This document shows, in pieces, positions 50,708 through 58,284 of a stretch of DNA of 64,000 nucleotides. The DNA is taken from positions 586,490 to 650,489 of the forward strand of contig NZ_OBEH01000003.1 of assembly GCF_900215465.1 (NCBI RefSeq), written 5' to 3'. A program made the translations under genes and the position numbers. The notes under the pieces are model-generated. The model made no database searches, was not told the DNA's origin, and saw only the letters and a program-made list of their open reading frames with translations. Position 1 is the first letter of the stretch. The number at the start of each line of letters is the position of its first letter. The DNA comes from Flagellimonas pacifica (GTDB lineage: Bacteria; Bacteroidota; Bacteroidia; Flavobacteriales; Flavobacteriaceae).

Positions 50708-50729
50708 TTAAGGAATAAATGCTTTTATT

Positions 50730-51134
50730 ATGTTGAATTCAGAAAAAGTAGGTAACGAGTTTTATCAAAGTTTAGGTAAATTGTATTACGCCATGGCAAT
50801 GACGGATGGTATGGTAAGACCGGTAGAAGTGGAGAGGTTACGTAAATATGTTCGCCAACACTGGTTGGATGTTGATGGGATGGAAGATGAATTTGGCACA
50901 GATTCCGCTTTTCAAATAGAAATAGTTTTTGATTGGTTGCAAGAGGAGAAAAAGGTGGGAAGCACATATTTTTCTGATTTTGAAGAGTTTTATAAAGAAC
51001 ACCCTGAAAAATTTGGGCCTAAGGTCACAAAGCTTGTTATTGAGACTGCTGATTCCATTGCTTCTTCATTTGCAGGCAAAAACATGTCCGAAATGGTATT
51101 TTTACGGCAATTGAAAGATCTTTTGAACAACTGA
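50730..51134 (+). CDS. TerB-like helical protein, paralogue A
   Basis: 134 residues, cytosolic, helical, paralogous to a protein at 60.4 kb (shared GNEFY-LGKLYY-AMA and the HWLDVD/YWLDVD, DSAFQIE/DAAFQIE segments). Pattern resembles the TerB/DjlA N-terminal fold (AMTDGMVRPVEVERLRKYV), an acidic helical module linked to tellurite and stress responses; this is a fold-level resemblance only. First gene of an operon with deoC, deoD and upp. Confidence 0.75.
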   Translation: MLNSEKVGNEFYQSLGKLYYAMAMTDGMVRPVEVERLRKYVRQHWLDVDGMEDEFGTDSAFQIEIVFDWLQEEKKVGSTYFSDFEEFYKEHPEKFGPKVTKLVIETADSIASSFAGKNMSEMVFLRQLKDLLNN

Positions 51135-51157
51135 TCAACAACACTTTAAATCATCGC

Positions 51158-51817
51158 ATGCATTTACAAGATTATATTGACCATACCCTTTTAAGTCCAA
51201 CGGCAACCGTAGCCGATATTAAAGAACTGTGCAGGGAAGCTATTCAATATCAATTTAAGGCTGTATGTGTACATGGCTGTCATGTGACCACGGCAAAGGA
51301 AGAATTAAAAGGAACTTTAGTGAAATTGGCCGCTGTGGTTGGTTTTCCACTAGGTGCAATGTCTACAGAGGCCAAGATTTTTGAAGCTCGCGACTGTGTT
51401 GAAAAAGGAGCGAATGAAGTGGATATGGTTATTAACATAGGATGGTTAAAATCTGGGTTGAACGAACAAGCGCGGGATGAAATATTCCAAGTAAAAAAGG
51501 AATTGGGCCAGAAAACACTCAAAGTAATATTGGAAAACTGCTTTTTGTCAGACCAAGAGATTAAAAAAGCTTGCCATCTGGCAGTTTCTGCAGGAGCAGA
51601 TTTTGTAAAGACTTCTACTGGTTTTGGAAGTGGTGGTGCCACTTTTAAGGATGTGGAATTGATGAAGGAAGCAGTTGGCAACAAGGCTTTGATCAAAGCT
51701 TCAGGAGGTATTCGAGATCGTGAAACGGCCTTGAAGTATATTGAAATGGGTGTTGCACGTATAGGAACATCATCAGGCCCTAAACTTATCGAAGAATCCT
51801 CAAAATCAGATTTATGA
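51158..51817 (+). CDS. deoC: Deoxyribose-phosphate aldolase
   Basis: Cleaves deoxyribose-5-phosphate to glyceraldehyde-3-phosphate and acetaldehyde in deoxynucleoside breakdown. 219 residues; Schiff-base Lys in FVKTSTGFGSGGAT and the proton-relay Lys in LIKASGGIRD; N-terminal DHTLLSPTAT. Follows the TerB-like gene by 23 bp; its stop overlaps the deoD ATG (ATGA). Confidence 0.95.
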   Translation: MHLQDYIDHTLLSPTATVADIKELCREAIQYQFKAVCVHGCHVTTAKEELKGTLVKLAAVVGFPLGAMSTEAKIFEARDCVEKGANEVDMVINIGWLKSGLNEQARDEIFQVKKELGQKTLKVILENCFLSDQEIKKACHLAVSAGADFVKTSTGFGSGGATFKDVELMKEAVGNKALIKASGGIRDRETALKYIEMGVARIGTSSGPKLIEESSKSDL

Positions 51818-52512
51818 GTTTACATATTAAGGCCAAAAAAGGAGAAATTGCAGATACCGTTTTGTTGCCTGGAGATCCTTTACGAGCCAAATGGATAGCA
51901 GAAACCTTTCTTAAAGATGCACATTGTTACAACAATGTTCGGGGTATGTTGGGTTATACTGGTTTATTTCAGGGTAAAAGAGTTTCAGTACAGGGAAGCG
52001 GTATGGGAATTCCTTCGGCCTTGATTTATTTTCATGAATTGATCAATAACTATGGTGCAAAGAACCTCATTAGAGTAGGTTCAGCAGGATCATACCAAGA
52101 GGATGTAAAGCTCAAAGATGTAGTTCTTGCCATGGCTGCCTCAACAACTTCTGGTATTAACAATACTCGTTTTGTAAATTCAGATTATTCACCCACGGCA
52201 AGTTTTGAACTTTTTATAAAAGCTGTTCAATATGCCCAAAAGGAAGATATCTCCATACATGCCGGCAATGTACTTTCCTCTGATGAGTTTTATGAAGACG
52301 ACCGTGAATCCTATAAATTATGGGCAAAATATGGAGTACTTTGTGTGGAAATGGAAGCAGCAGGACTTTATACCGTGGCTGCTAAATACAATGTGAACGC
52401 TCTTGCCATACTAACTATTTCCGATTCTTTGGTAACCGGTGAGCAATTAAGTGCTGAGGAACGGGAAACGTCCTTTAAGGATATGATGGAAATTGCCTTT
52501 TCACTTGTCTGA
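51814..52512 (+). CDS. deoD: Purine-nucleoside phosphorylase
   Basis: Hexameric DeoD-type enzyme splitting purine (deoxy)nucleosides with phosphate. 232 residues. Motifs: LLPGDPLRAKWIAETFL, GMGIPSALIYFHELI, RVGSAGSYQ, VEMEAAGLYTVAAKY and ISDSL with the catalytic Asp. With deoC and upp it forms a nucleoside salvage and carbon-recovery module. Confidence 0.96.
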   Translation: MSLHIKAKKGEIADTVLLPGDPLRAKWIAETFLKDAHCYNNVRGMLGYTGLFQGKRVSVQGSGMGIPSALIYFHELINNYGAKNLIRVGSAGSYQEDVKLKDVVLAMAASTTSGINNTRFVNSDYSPTASFELFIKAVQYAQKEDISIHAGNVLSSDEFYEDDRESYKLWAKYGVLCVEMEAAGLYTVAAKYNVNALAILTISDSLVTGEQLSAEERETSFKDMMEIAFSLV

Positions 52513-52546
52513 AAGCTTTTACCTTTGAGAATAAAACCAGATGTAG

Positions 52547-53200
52547 ATGATAATTCACCAATTTGACCAAGAAAACTCGCTTCTAAAAAAGTTCATTTCT
52601 GAGATTCGTGATGTTGACATACAAAAGGATGCAATGCGTTTTAGAAGAAATATCGAGAGAATAGGAGAGGTTTTAGGATATGAAATGAGCAAAACCTTGG
52701 AATATGAAAACACCAACGTTAATACTCCACTTGGAGTTAAAAAAATAACATTGCCAACCGACCAGCTTGTTTTGTGCTCTGTGCTTAGAGCTGGGTTGCC
52801 GTTGCATAATGGCATTTTAAATTATTTTGACGGTGCCGAGAACGCATTTATTTCAGCTTACAGATATCACCCAAATGGAGGCGATGATTTTGAGGTTATT
52901 GTAAAATATTTGGCAGCTCCATCCCTTGAAGGAAAGACTTTGGTGCTCACGGACCCAATGTTGGCAACAGGAAAGACCTTAGAAAATGTGATAAAGGCCA
53001 TGGAGAAACATGGGACACCGAAAAAAATCCATATCATCTCTGTAATTGGTTCTAGGGCAGGAGTTTCACATGTAGAAAAAGTATTTCCGAAGGAAACACA
53101 ATTATGGATTGCTGCTATTGATGATGATCTGAACAGTAAAGGATATATTATCCCGGGATTGGGAGATGCCGGAGACTTATCCTATGGGATGAAATTGTAA
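52547..53200 (+). CDS. upp: Uracil phosphoribosyltransferase
   Basis: Makes UMP from uracil and PRPP. 217 residues; PRPP-binding motif LVLTDPMLATGKTL and uracil-binding C-terminus YIIPGLGDAGDLSYG. Last gene of the operon under the island operator, 34 bp behind deoD. No terminator was seen before the convergent gene. Confidence 0.95.
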   Translation: MIIHQFDQENSLLKKFISEIRDVDIQKDAMRFRRNIERIGEVLGYEMSKTLEYENTNVNTPLGVKKITLPTDQLVLCSVLRAGLPLHNGILNYFDGAENAFISAYRYHPNGGDDFEVIVKYLAAPSLEGKTLVLTDPMLATGKTLENVIKAMEKHGTPKKIHIISVIGSRAGVSHVEKVFPKETQLWIAAIDDDLNSKGYIIPGLGDAGDLSYGMKL

Positions 53201-53226
53201 GTGTTGGTTTTTTAAATGAGGGCGAA

Positions 53227-53634
53227 TCAATCAACCTTAAAGAAATCACGAATCAGAGCTTTGACCTGATTGTCGGTCATGCTATCTTTTTTGGTCGCTA
53301 TTTTTACCTTTTTTGCAATTTCAGGATGGTTTTCTTCCAATTCTGTATTGAATTTTTCAAAAATTTCTGCTGGGCCATACAATGCAATACCATTTGCATC
53401 CTTCAAAAAGGGAAGTATCCTTTTAAAATAGTCTTTCATTTGATGTTTTTCACGTTCCAAATATTTACTGTCCTGAACCACATCTTGTGGACCCCATCTG
53501 GTTTTGGAGCGTGAACCTCCTTTTGGGTTAAAAAACTCAATTTCGGAGTTTAGGGTCTCCATGCACTCTGTACCGTCTTTAAACGTAACAATTTTTGCTT
53601 TTTGCTTGTCCATCCAGATACCAATATTCTTCAT
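53227..53634 (-). CDS. eRF1-domain-2-like small protein (baeRF / host-attachment type)
   Basis: 135 residues. The start IGIWMDKQKAKIVTF and the later GIALYGPAEIFEKFNTEL, with NHPEIAKKVK then MTDNQVKALIRDFF, match the pattern of the bacterial archaeo-eukaryotic release-factor-like family, also annotated as translational machinery or host-attachment proteins. No GGQ loop is present. Possible role at stalled or resting ribosomes. It lies 11 bp behind usp1, so it belongs to the usp operon running from 56.2 kb. Confidence 0.6.
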   Translation of the reverse strand: MKNIGIWMDKQKAKIVTFKDGTECMETLNSEIEFFNPKGGSRSKTRWGPQDVVQDSKYLEREKHQMKDYFKRILPFLKDANGIALYGPAEIFEKFNTELEENHPEIAKKVKIATKKDSMTDNQVKALIRDFFKVD

Positions 53635-53645
53635 GAGGTTTTGTT

Positions 53646-54491
53646 TTAGGAGTTATCGTTAAGTTCTAAAATGGGAATTGTGGCATCATAACCAAGCTCT
53701 TTTACCAGCGGATTGGCCAGAATGCTACCAAAGAACCAATGCTTTTTGTTCACAAAGACGATCATGTCACATTTTCGGCTTTCAATGAATGAGAAAATAG
53801 CCTTCTGGACCTTATCTTTTGGTAGGGTATGGTTTTCAAAATCAATACCATCAAAGATGCTTTCCAAAAGTTTTTTATTGTTTTCCTGTTTCTTGCTGAG
53901 TTTGGATTCACGTTCCACATGTATCACATGGATTTGGGAGTCATGCAGTTCTGCAATTTCCAACAGGTATTTTAGTTCCTTTCGTTTAAAATGGGCCTTA
54001 TAGTTGGTTGGAAATACAATTTGCTTGGGAGGGGAGTAATCAAATTGCTCGGGAATGGCCATTACCGGGCACTCTACAATTTTTTCCATAATATTTATGG
54101 TATTGGAGCCAAAGGCCTTGGCTTCAGAACTTGTAAGACCCTTAGTGCCCATAATAACCAAGTCTATATCTTTTTTGGCAATGGTGTCCCGTACCGCTTC
54201 CAAAAGATAGTTAAAGGTGGAAATGGTGCGGTAGGAATGTTTTGGATTACTTTCCTGTAGATTTAAAATAGCCTTTAGCTTTACAAATCCTTCATCTGAA
54301 TGTTTTTTGGCTGTATCATAGGTATTATCTCCCGGTTCTGGGACCATCATGTTGTCCAAAGTATACATGTTTATTTGAAAGGCATTTAGAAAATAGAACT
54401 CACAATATCGATTTGCGTAAAGTTTCATGCCATAGTGAATGGCATTCAATGAATTCTGGGAAAAGTCTGTTGGCAAAAGAATATTTTTCAT
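53646..54491 (-). CDS. Universal stress protein, tandem domain (usp1)
   Basis: 281 residues with two UspA domains (about 1-145 and 150-280). Domain 1 has the ATP-binding motif G-TK-G-N9-G-S (GTKG and FGSNT); domain 2 lacks it, so only one nucleotide site is likely. Starts MKNILLPTDFSQNSLNAIHYG. Follows usp2 by 9 bp. Usp proteins bind ATP and promote survival in growth arrest. Confidence 0.93.
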   Translation of the reverse strand: MKNILLPTDFSQNSLNAIHYGMKLYANRYCEFYFLNAFQINMYTLDNMMVPEPGDNTYDTAKKHSDEGFVKLKAILNLQESNPKHSYRTISTFNYLLEAVRDTIAKKDIDLVIMGTKGLTSSEAKAFGSNTINIMEKIVECPVMAIPEQFDYSPPKQIVFPTNYKAHFKRKELKYLLEIAELHDSQIHVIHVERESKLSKKQENNKKLLESIFDGIDFENHTLPKDKVQKAIFSFIESRKCDMIVFVNKKHWFFGSILANPLVKELGYDATIPILELNDNS

Positions 54492-54500
54492 GAGATGTTT

Positions 54501-55355
54501 TTAGGTTATAATTGGAGCAGTGTCGGGTATTACCAAAAATGGAATGATGGTATGAAAACCAATAGTATCCACATTAGGTTTAATCAAAAGTCGCTCAAAA
54601 AAGTTGTGCTTTCTGTTCATCATGACCAAAAGGTCAATATCATTTTCTCGTGTAAACTGATGAATTGCATTTGGCATGAGGTTTTCATTATCCCATACAA
54701 ATTTGTGCTTTACATCCTTCAATTTTTCTGCCAATAACTGCTTGTTTTTTTTCTGATTTTCTGAAATATGGGCCCTTTCGTTAACGTGTAGTACAATAAC
54801 TTTCGCATTGATTGTTTTCACCTGATTTAACAAGAATCCCAGTTCTTCCATTTTGTAATCGCTCAAATAATCAGTTGGAAACAAAATGGTCTTTACCTTT
54901 TCGTACTCACAATTTTCGGGAATGGCCAAAACAGGCACTTCGGCTTTGCGAAGGGTATGAACTGTGTTGGTTCCCAAAAAAACCTCTTTGGCACCCGTAG
55001 CACCTTGAGTACCCATAACAATTAGGACCACTTCCCATTTTTCACAGGCATTTTTGATTTCATCTGTTAGGGTATTAAAGGATGAAAGCATGTTGTATTT
55101 ATGATTGGGGTTCGGAAATTTTTCTTTGACATCATTGACAGTCTTTTCTAGACCTATTAGTGAAAGCTCTACGCTGGAATCTGGTATTGCACTAAATGTA
55201 GGTCCACCTATAACATAGTCCATTCTATAGAATGCAGGAGTATAGGCGTGCAAAAAATGGATATTACACTGCTCGTCTTTTAAAAAGTTGAGCCCATAGG
55301 TAATGGCGTTCCATGCATTGTTTGAAAAATCCGTAGGTATTAAAATCTGTTTCAT
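54501..55355 (-). CDS. Universal stress protein, tandem domain (usp2)
   Basis: 284 residues from the ATG at 55355 (a TTG two codons upstream is rejected). Two UspA domains; ATP motif only in domain 1 (GTQG ... FLGTNT). Same layout as usp1 and usp3, probably a local tandem duplication: identity is concentrated in the first strand and the loop motif. 15 bp behind usp3. Confidence 0.93.
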   Translation of the reverse strand: MKQILIPTDFSNNAWNAITYGLNFLKDEQCNIHFLHAYTPAFYRMDYVIGGPTFSAIPDSSVELSLIGLEKTVNDVKEKFPNPNHKYNMLSSFNTLTDEIKNACEKWEVVLIVMGTQGATGAKEVFLGTNTVHTLRKAEVPVLAIPENCEYEKVKTILFPTDYLSDYKMEELGFLLNQVKTINAKVIVLHVNERAHISENQKKNKQLLAEKLKDVKHKFVWDNENLMPNAIHQFTRENDIDLLVMMNRKHNFFERLLIKPNVDTIGFHTIIPFLVIPDTAPIIT

Positions 55356-55370
55356 TGTCAAGGTTTTATA

Positions 55371-56216
55371 CTATCTGGAAATATTTTGCATCACCATAAA
55401 AGGGACCTCGGTATTGAGGCCCATTTTATCTACTGTACTTCGGTATAACATATCTTCCAAAAAAGAATGTCTTGAGTTTATCATCACTAACATATCTACT
55501 TCATGATTTTCCCTATAGTTGGAAATACCTTCTTGTACACTATTTGCCTGTTGGGTTTCAAAAAACAGATAAGATCTGGAAAGGGTTCCCTCCACAAAAC
55601 GTTTGTTGTCTTCCTGCCTGTGTGATAAAGTTTCAAACTGTGTAAAGTAGACACAGTGAACCTCAGATTTAAAGAAACCTGCAATATTATCTAAAAGCTT
55701 AAGTTCTCTGCGTTTATAGGGTAATTGGTAATCTGTTGGAAAAAGTATATGCTTGGGCTCTTGGTATTTATAATTATCCGGAATTGCCAATACAGGACAT
55801 TTTACATACTTAAAAACTTGAACGGTGTTGCTCCCAAAAGAGATGGTCTTTTCCATGGTGGTTCCTTTGGTTCCCATTACCACTAGATCTATGTTCTCTT
55901 GATCTACCAAATTGTTTACACTATCTACCAAAGATTCAAAAACCACCATACTTGAATAATTGTGTTTAGGATTGGATACAGGATCTTGGATACGCGCAAG
56001 GGTATTTTCTATTGCCAGCTTTACTTTCGATTCTAATTTGTTCTTGATGGTGTCCAGATTGGTCTTGGATTTGAATCCGCCTATTTGATACGCCTCATCT
56101 GCATAGGCATGAACAAAATAAAAATTGGCACGACTACACCTAAAAAGGTTTAGCGCATAATCAATGGCATGATCTGCGTTTTTTGAAAAATCGGTAGGTA
56201 TCAGGATTTTTTTCAT
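55371..56216 (-). CDS. Universal stress protein, tandem domain (usp3)
   Basis: 281 residues, two UspA domains, ATP motif GTKG ... FGSNT in domain 1. First gene of an operon usp3-usp2-usp1-eRF1-like, behind an FNR/FixK-like operator. The leader is about 20 nt. Confidence 0.93.
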   Translation of the reverse strand: MKKILIPTDFSKNADHAIDYALNLFRCSRANFYFVHAYADEAYQIGGFKSKTNLDTIKNKLESKVKLAIENTLARIQDPVSNPKHNYSSMVVFESLVDSVNNLVDQENIDLVVMGTKGTTMEKTISFGSNTVQVFKYVKCPVLAIPDNYKYQEPKHILFPTDYQLPYKRRELKLLDNIAGFFKSEVHCVYFTQFETLSHRQEDNKRFVEGTLSRSYLFFETQQANSVQEGISNYRENHEVDMLVMINSRHSFLEDMLYRSTVDKMGLNTEVPFMVMQNISR

Positions 56217-56238
56217 TGCTATTCACTTTGTACCATTC

Positions 56239-56281
56239 TAAAAGTATCGGTGAAAAGCCAATTACCAAATGATAAATATCA
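56239..56281 (-). promoter_or_regulatory. FNR/FixK-like operator and -7 element of the usp3-2-1 operon
   Basis: Palindrome TGAT-AAAT-ATCA (56270-56281). On the minus strand TACTTTTA (56246-56239), five of six consensus bases of TAnnTTTG, ends exactly 36.5 bp from the centre. The ATG of usp3 lies 23 bp further. Confidence 0.75.
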
Positions 56282-56309
56282 CTATTCCCTTAAAAATGTG
56301 TGGATTAGA

Positions 56310-57173
56310 CTATTCGTGGATTACCATCATAGGCACTGAGGTATGAAAACTCATGATTTTCACCTTTGAATCAAAGAACAACTGCTGCAAGAAATTTAAG
56401 TTTCTGGCAATCATACTTATCATACCAATGTTGTTTTCACTAACAAAATCTTGAATGGCATGTACTATTTTTTTATCACGGATAATAGCAAAGTCATGAT
56501 TTGTTGGGAAAACCTCATCCAAATAATCAAATAAATAGTCTTTGTTTGCTTTTTGGCCATCGGTGAAACCTACCTGGCTGTTGGATACATGGACCACATG
56601 TAGGTTAGAGGTATTGAGATTTAGAACTTCTGAAAGGCTCTTCAATACTTTTGGAGTGTAAAAAATATTGAAATCGGTAGGAAAAGCAATGCTCCGCAAT
56701 GGTTTATATTGTGCCTTTTCTGGAACTATAAGAGAATTACAACGAACCCGGGTAATGATAGCACCTGTGTTGCTACCCATAACCTTTTTTTTAAGGTTAT
56801 GAATACCTGTGGTTCCCATGACAATGAGGTCAATCTGTTTTTCTGACATCTGTCTCCTCACAGCATCCAATAAGTTGCCGTATTCCATATGCCCCGAAAA
56901 ATCATGGTTTTCATTATCAAAATGATGACCGGTTTTATCAAGAAAAACATCAAGAAGCTTTTTTTTGTCAAACACGGTTTGATTTCCAAAATCTGCGGGT
57001 GTAGGGAATAGCCTGGCAGCATCAATGTGTTGGTCCTTTAGATTTGCAACGTGGAGGATATAAAAGTTACACCTTATCTTCTTATAAAGCGCAACAGCAT
57101 AGGATAGGGCATTCCAGGAATTTTCGGAAAAATCTACTGGGACAAGAATATTTTTTGTAGGATAGTTTGACAC
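56310..57173 (-). CDS. Universal stress protein, tandem domain (usp4), GTG start
   Basis: 287 residues, two UspA domains; ATP motif GTTG ... VMGSNT in domain 1. The only possible start before the first beta-strand is GTG at 57173, which lies just 6 bp after a perfect -7 element (57186-57179). The transcript therefore probably begins at or within a few bases of the start codon. Separate transcription unit from usp3. Confidence 0.88.
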   Translation of the reverse strand: MSNYPTKNILVPVDFSENSWNALSYAVALYKKIRCNFYILHVANLKDQHIDAARLFPTPADFGNQTVFDKKKLLDVFLDKTGHHFDNENHDFSGHMEYGNLLDAVRRQMSEKQIDLIVMGTTGIHNLKKKVMGSNTGAIITRVRCNSLIVPEKAQYKPLRSIAFPTDFNIFYTPKVLKSLSEVLNLNTSNLHVVHVSNSQVGFTDGQKANKDYLFDYLDEVFPTNHDFAIIRDKKIVHAIQDFVSENNIGMISMIARNLNFLQQLFFDSKVKIMSFHTSVPMMVIHE

Positions 57174-57178
57174 AACTA

Positions 57179-57221
57179 CAAATGTAGCCTTGCAAAAAGA
57201 CTGTAATAATGACGAATGTCA
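57179..57221 (-). promoter_or_regulatory. FNR/FixK-like operator and -7 element of usp4
   Basis: Palindrome TGAC-GAAT-GTCA (57210-57221), symmetric also in its AA/TA flanks. On the minus strand TACATTTG (57186-57179) matches TAnnTTTG fully and ends 36.5 bp from the centre. The minus-strand regulator gene ends at 57235, so the site sits right behind it. Confidence 0.88.
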
Positions 57222-57234
57222 TAAAAACAACTTT

Positions 57235-58284
57235 TTAATTGATGTATTGTAATTGTTTAAGCTGAAGAATACGAATATTCCTACCTTCAATGTCGATGAG
57301 TCCTTCTTTTTTGAACCCTGACAGCGTCCTGATCAGACTTTCTGTGGCTATTCCTGCAACACTAGCTAAATCACTACGGGATATTTTAATGGGCTCTTCA
57401 ACCTTTCTATTCAAAATCTCGGCAAATTGTAAAAGTGTTTGTGCCGTTTTTTTGCGTACGGAACTGTAGGCCATTTGAAGTAATTGATCTTTAAAACCCG
57501 TAATATTTTCAGATAACAATTCCATAAGTTCCAAAGAAACGGTGTGGTTGTTTTCTAGTACATCTTTCAAATCGGCTTTTGAAATGGCAGCTAATTCTGT
57601 TGGTTCCACGGCGGTTGCCGATTCTAAGTATGGAACATTATCTACAAATGAGGTAAAACCCAAAAAATCGTCTGCACGATGTAACGAAGTGATTAGTTCC
57701 TTCCCATCTTCATCCATTTTATGGCACTTTACCACACCTTTTAGTATCAAAAATATCTTGTTGGAATGTTCACCTTCTTTATAAATACAGTCATTTCTAT
57801 CGTATTCTAGGATTTCACCATTGTCATCAAAAAAATTCTTCAATTCGTTTAATGAGCGCATTTCATTTCCATGCTGTTTTGTAGAAACGGACGCAGAAGT
57901 CATGTTTTTAAGGATTTCCGCCTTGGCCAATCTACTTTCAATGGCACTGATTAGATCTTCCTCCTCAAAAGGCTTGGTTAGGTAATCATCGGCTCCCATA
58001 TCCATTCCTTTCCTAATTTCTTTGTGCTCGGTTTTGGCCGATAGGAAAATAAATGGGATATGCTTTGTGGTCTCGTCAGATGAAAGTTCTTCTAGTACAC
58101 CGTATCCATCCACTTCTGGCATCATAATATCGCACACTACAATATCTGGCATTTTTTCTTTGGCCATTTGAATGCCAATTTTACCGTTTGGAGCTGTATG
58201 TACCATGTAATCACTGAGTTCTAACAATTCAGCCGTATTTTCTCTTAGCGCTAGGTCGTCTTCTATCAGTAATATTGTTTTCAT
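57235..58284 (-). CDS. Response regulator with fused CRP/FNR-type output
   Basis: 349 residues: receiver (1-120; Asp9-Asp10, acceptor Asp52 in VVCDIMMP, Thr/Ser82, Lys104 in LTKPF), linker, cNMP-binding-like beta-roll (about 150-240), long dimerisation helix (about 245-275), and CRP/FNR winged helix (about 280-345). The recognition helix TESLIRTL keeps Glu315 and Arg319, the residues that read TGA in CRP/FNR. No FNR cysteine cluster; the beta-roll lacks the cAMP-binding Arg/Glu pattern. ATG overlaps the kinase stop (ATGA). Likely activator of the island, by inference. Confidence 0.93.
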   Translation of the reverse strand: MKTILLIEDDLALRENTAELLELSDYMVHTAPNGKIGIQMAKEKMPDIVVCDIMMPEVDGYGVLEELSSDETTKHIPFIFLSAKTEHKEIRKGMDMGADDYLTKPFEEEDLISAIESRLAKAEILKNMTSASVSTKQHGNEMRSLNELKNFFDDNGEILEYDRNDCIYKEGEHSNKIFLILKGVVKCHKMDEDGKELITSLHRADDFLGFTSFVDNVPYLESATAVEPTELAAISKADLKDVLENNHTVSLELMELLSENITGFKDQLLQMAYSSVRKKTAQTLLQFAEILNRKVEEPIKISRSDLASVAGIATESLIRTLSGFKKEGLIDIEGRNIRILQLKQLQYIN

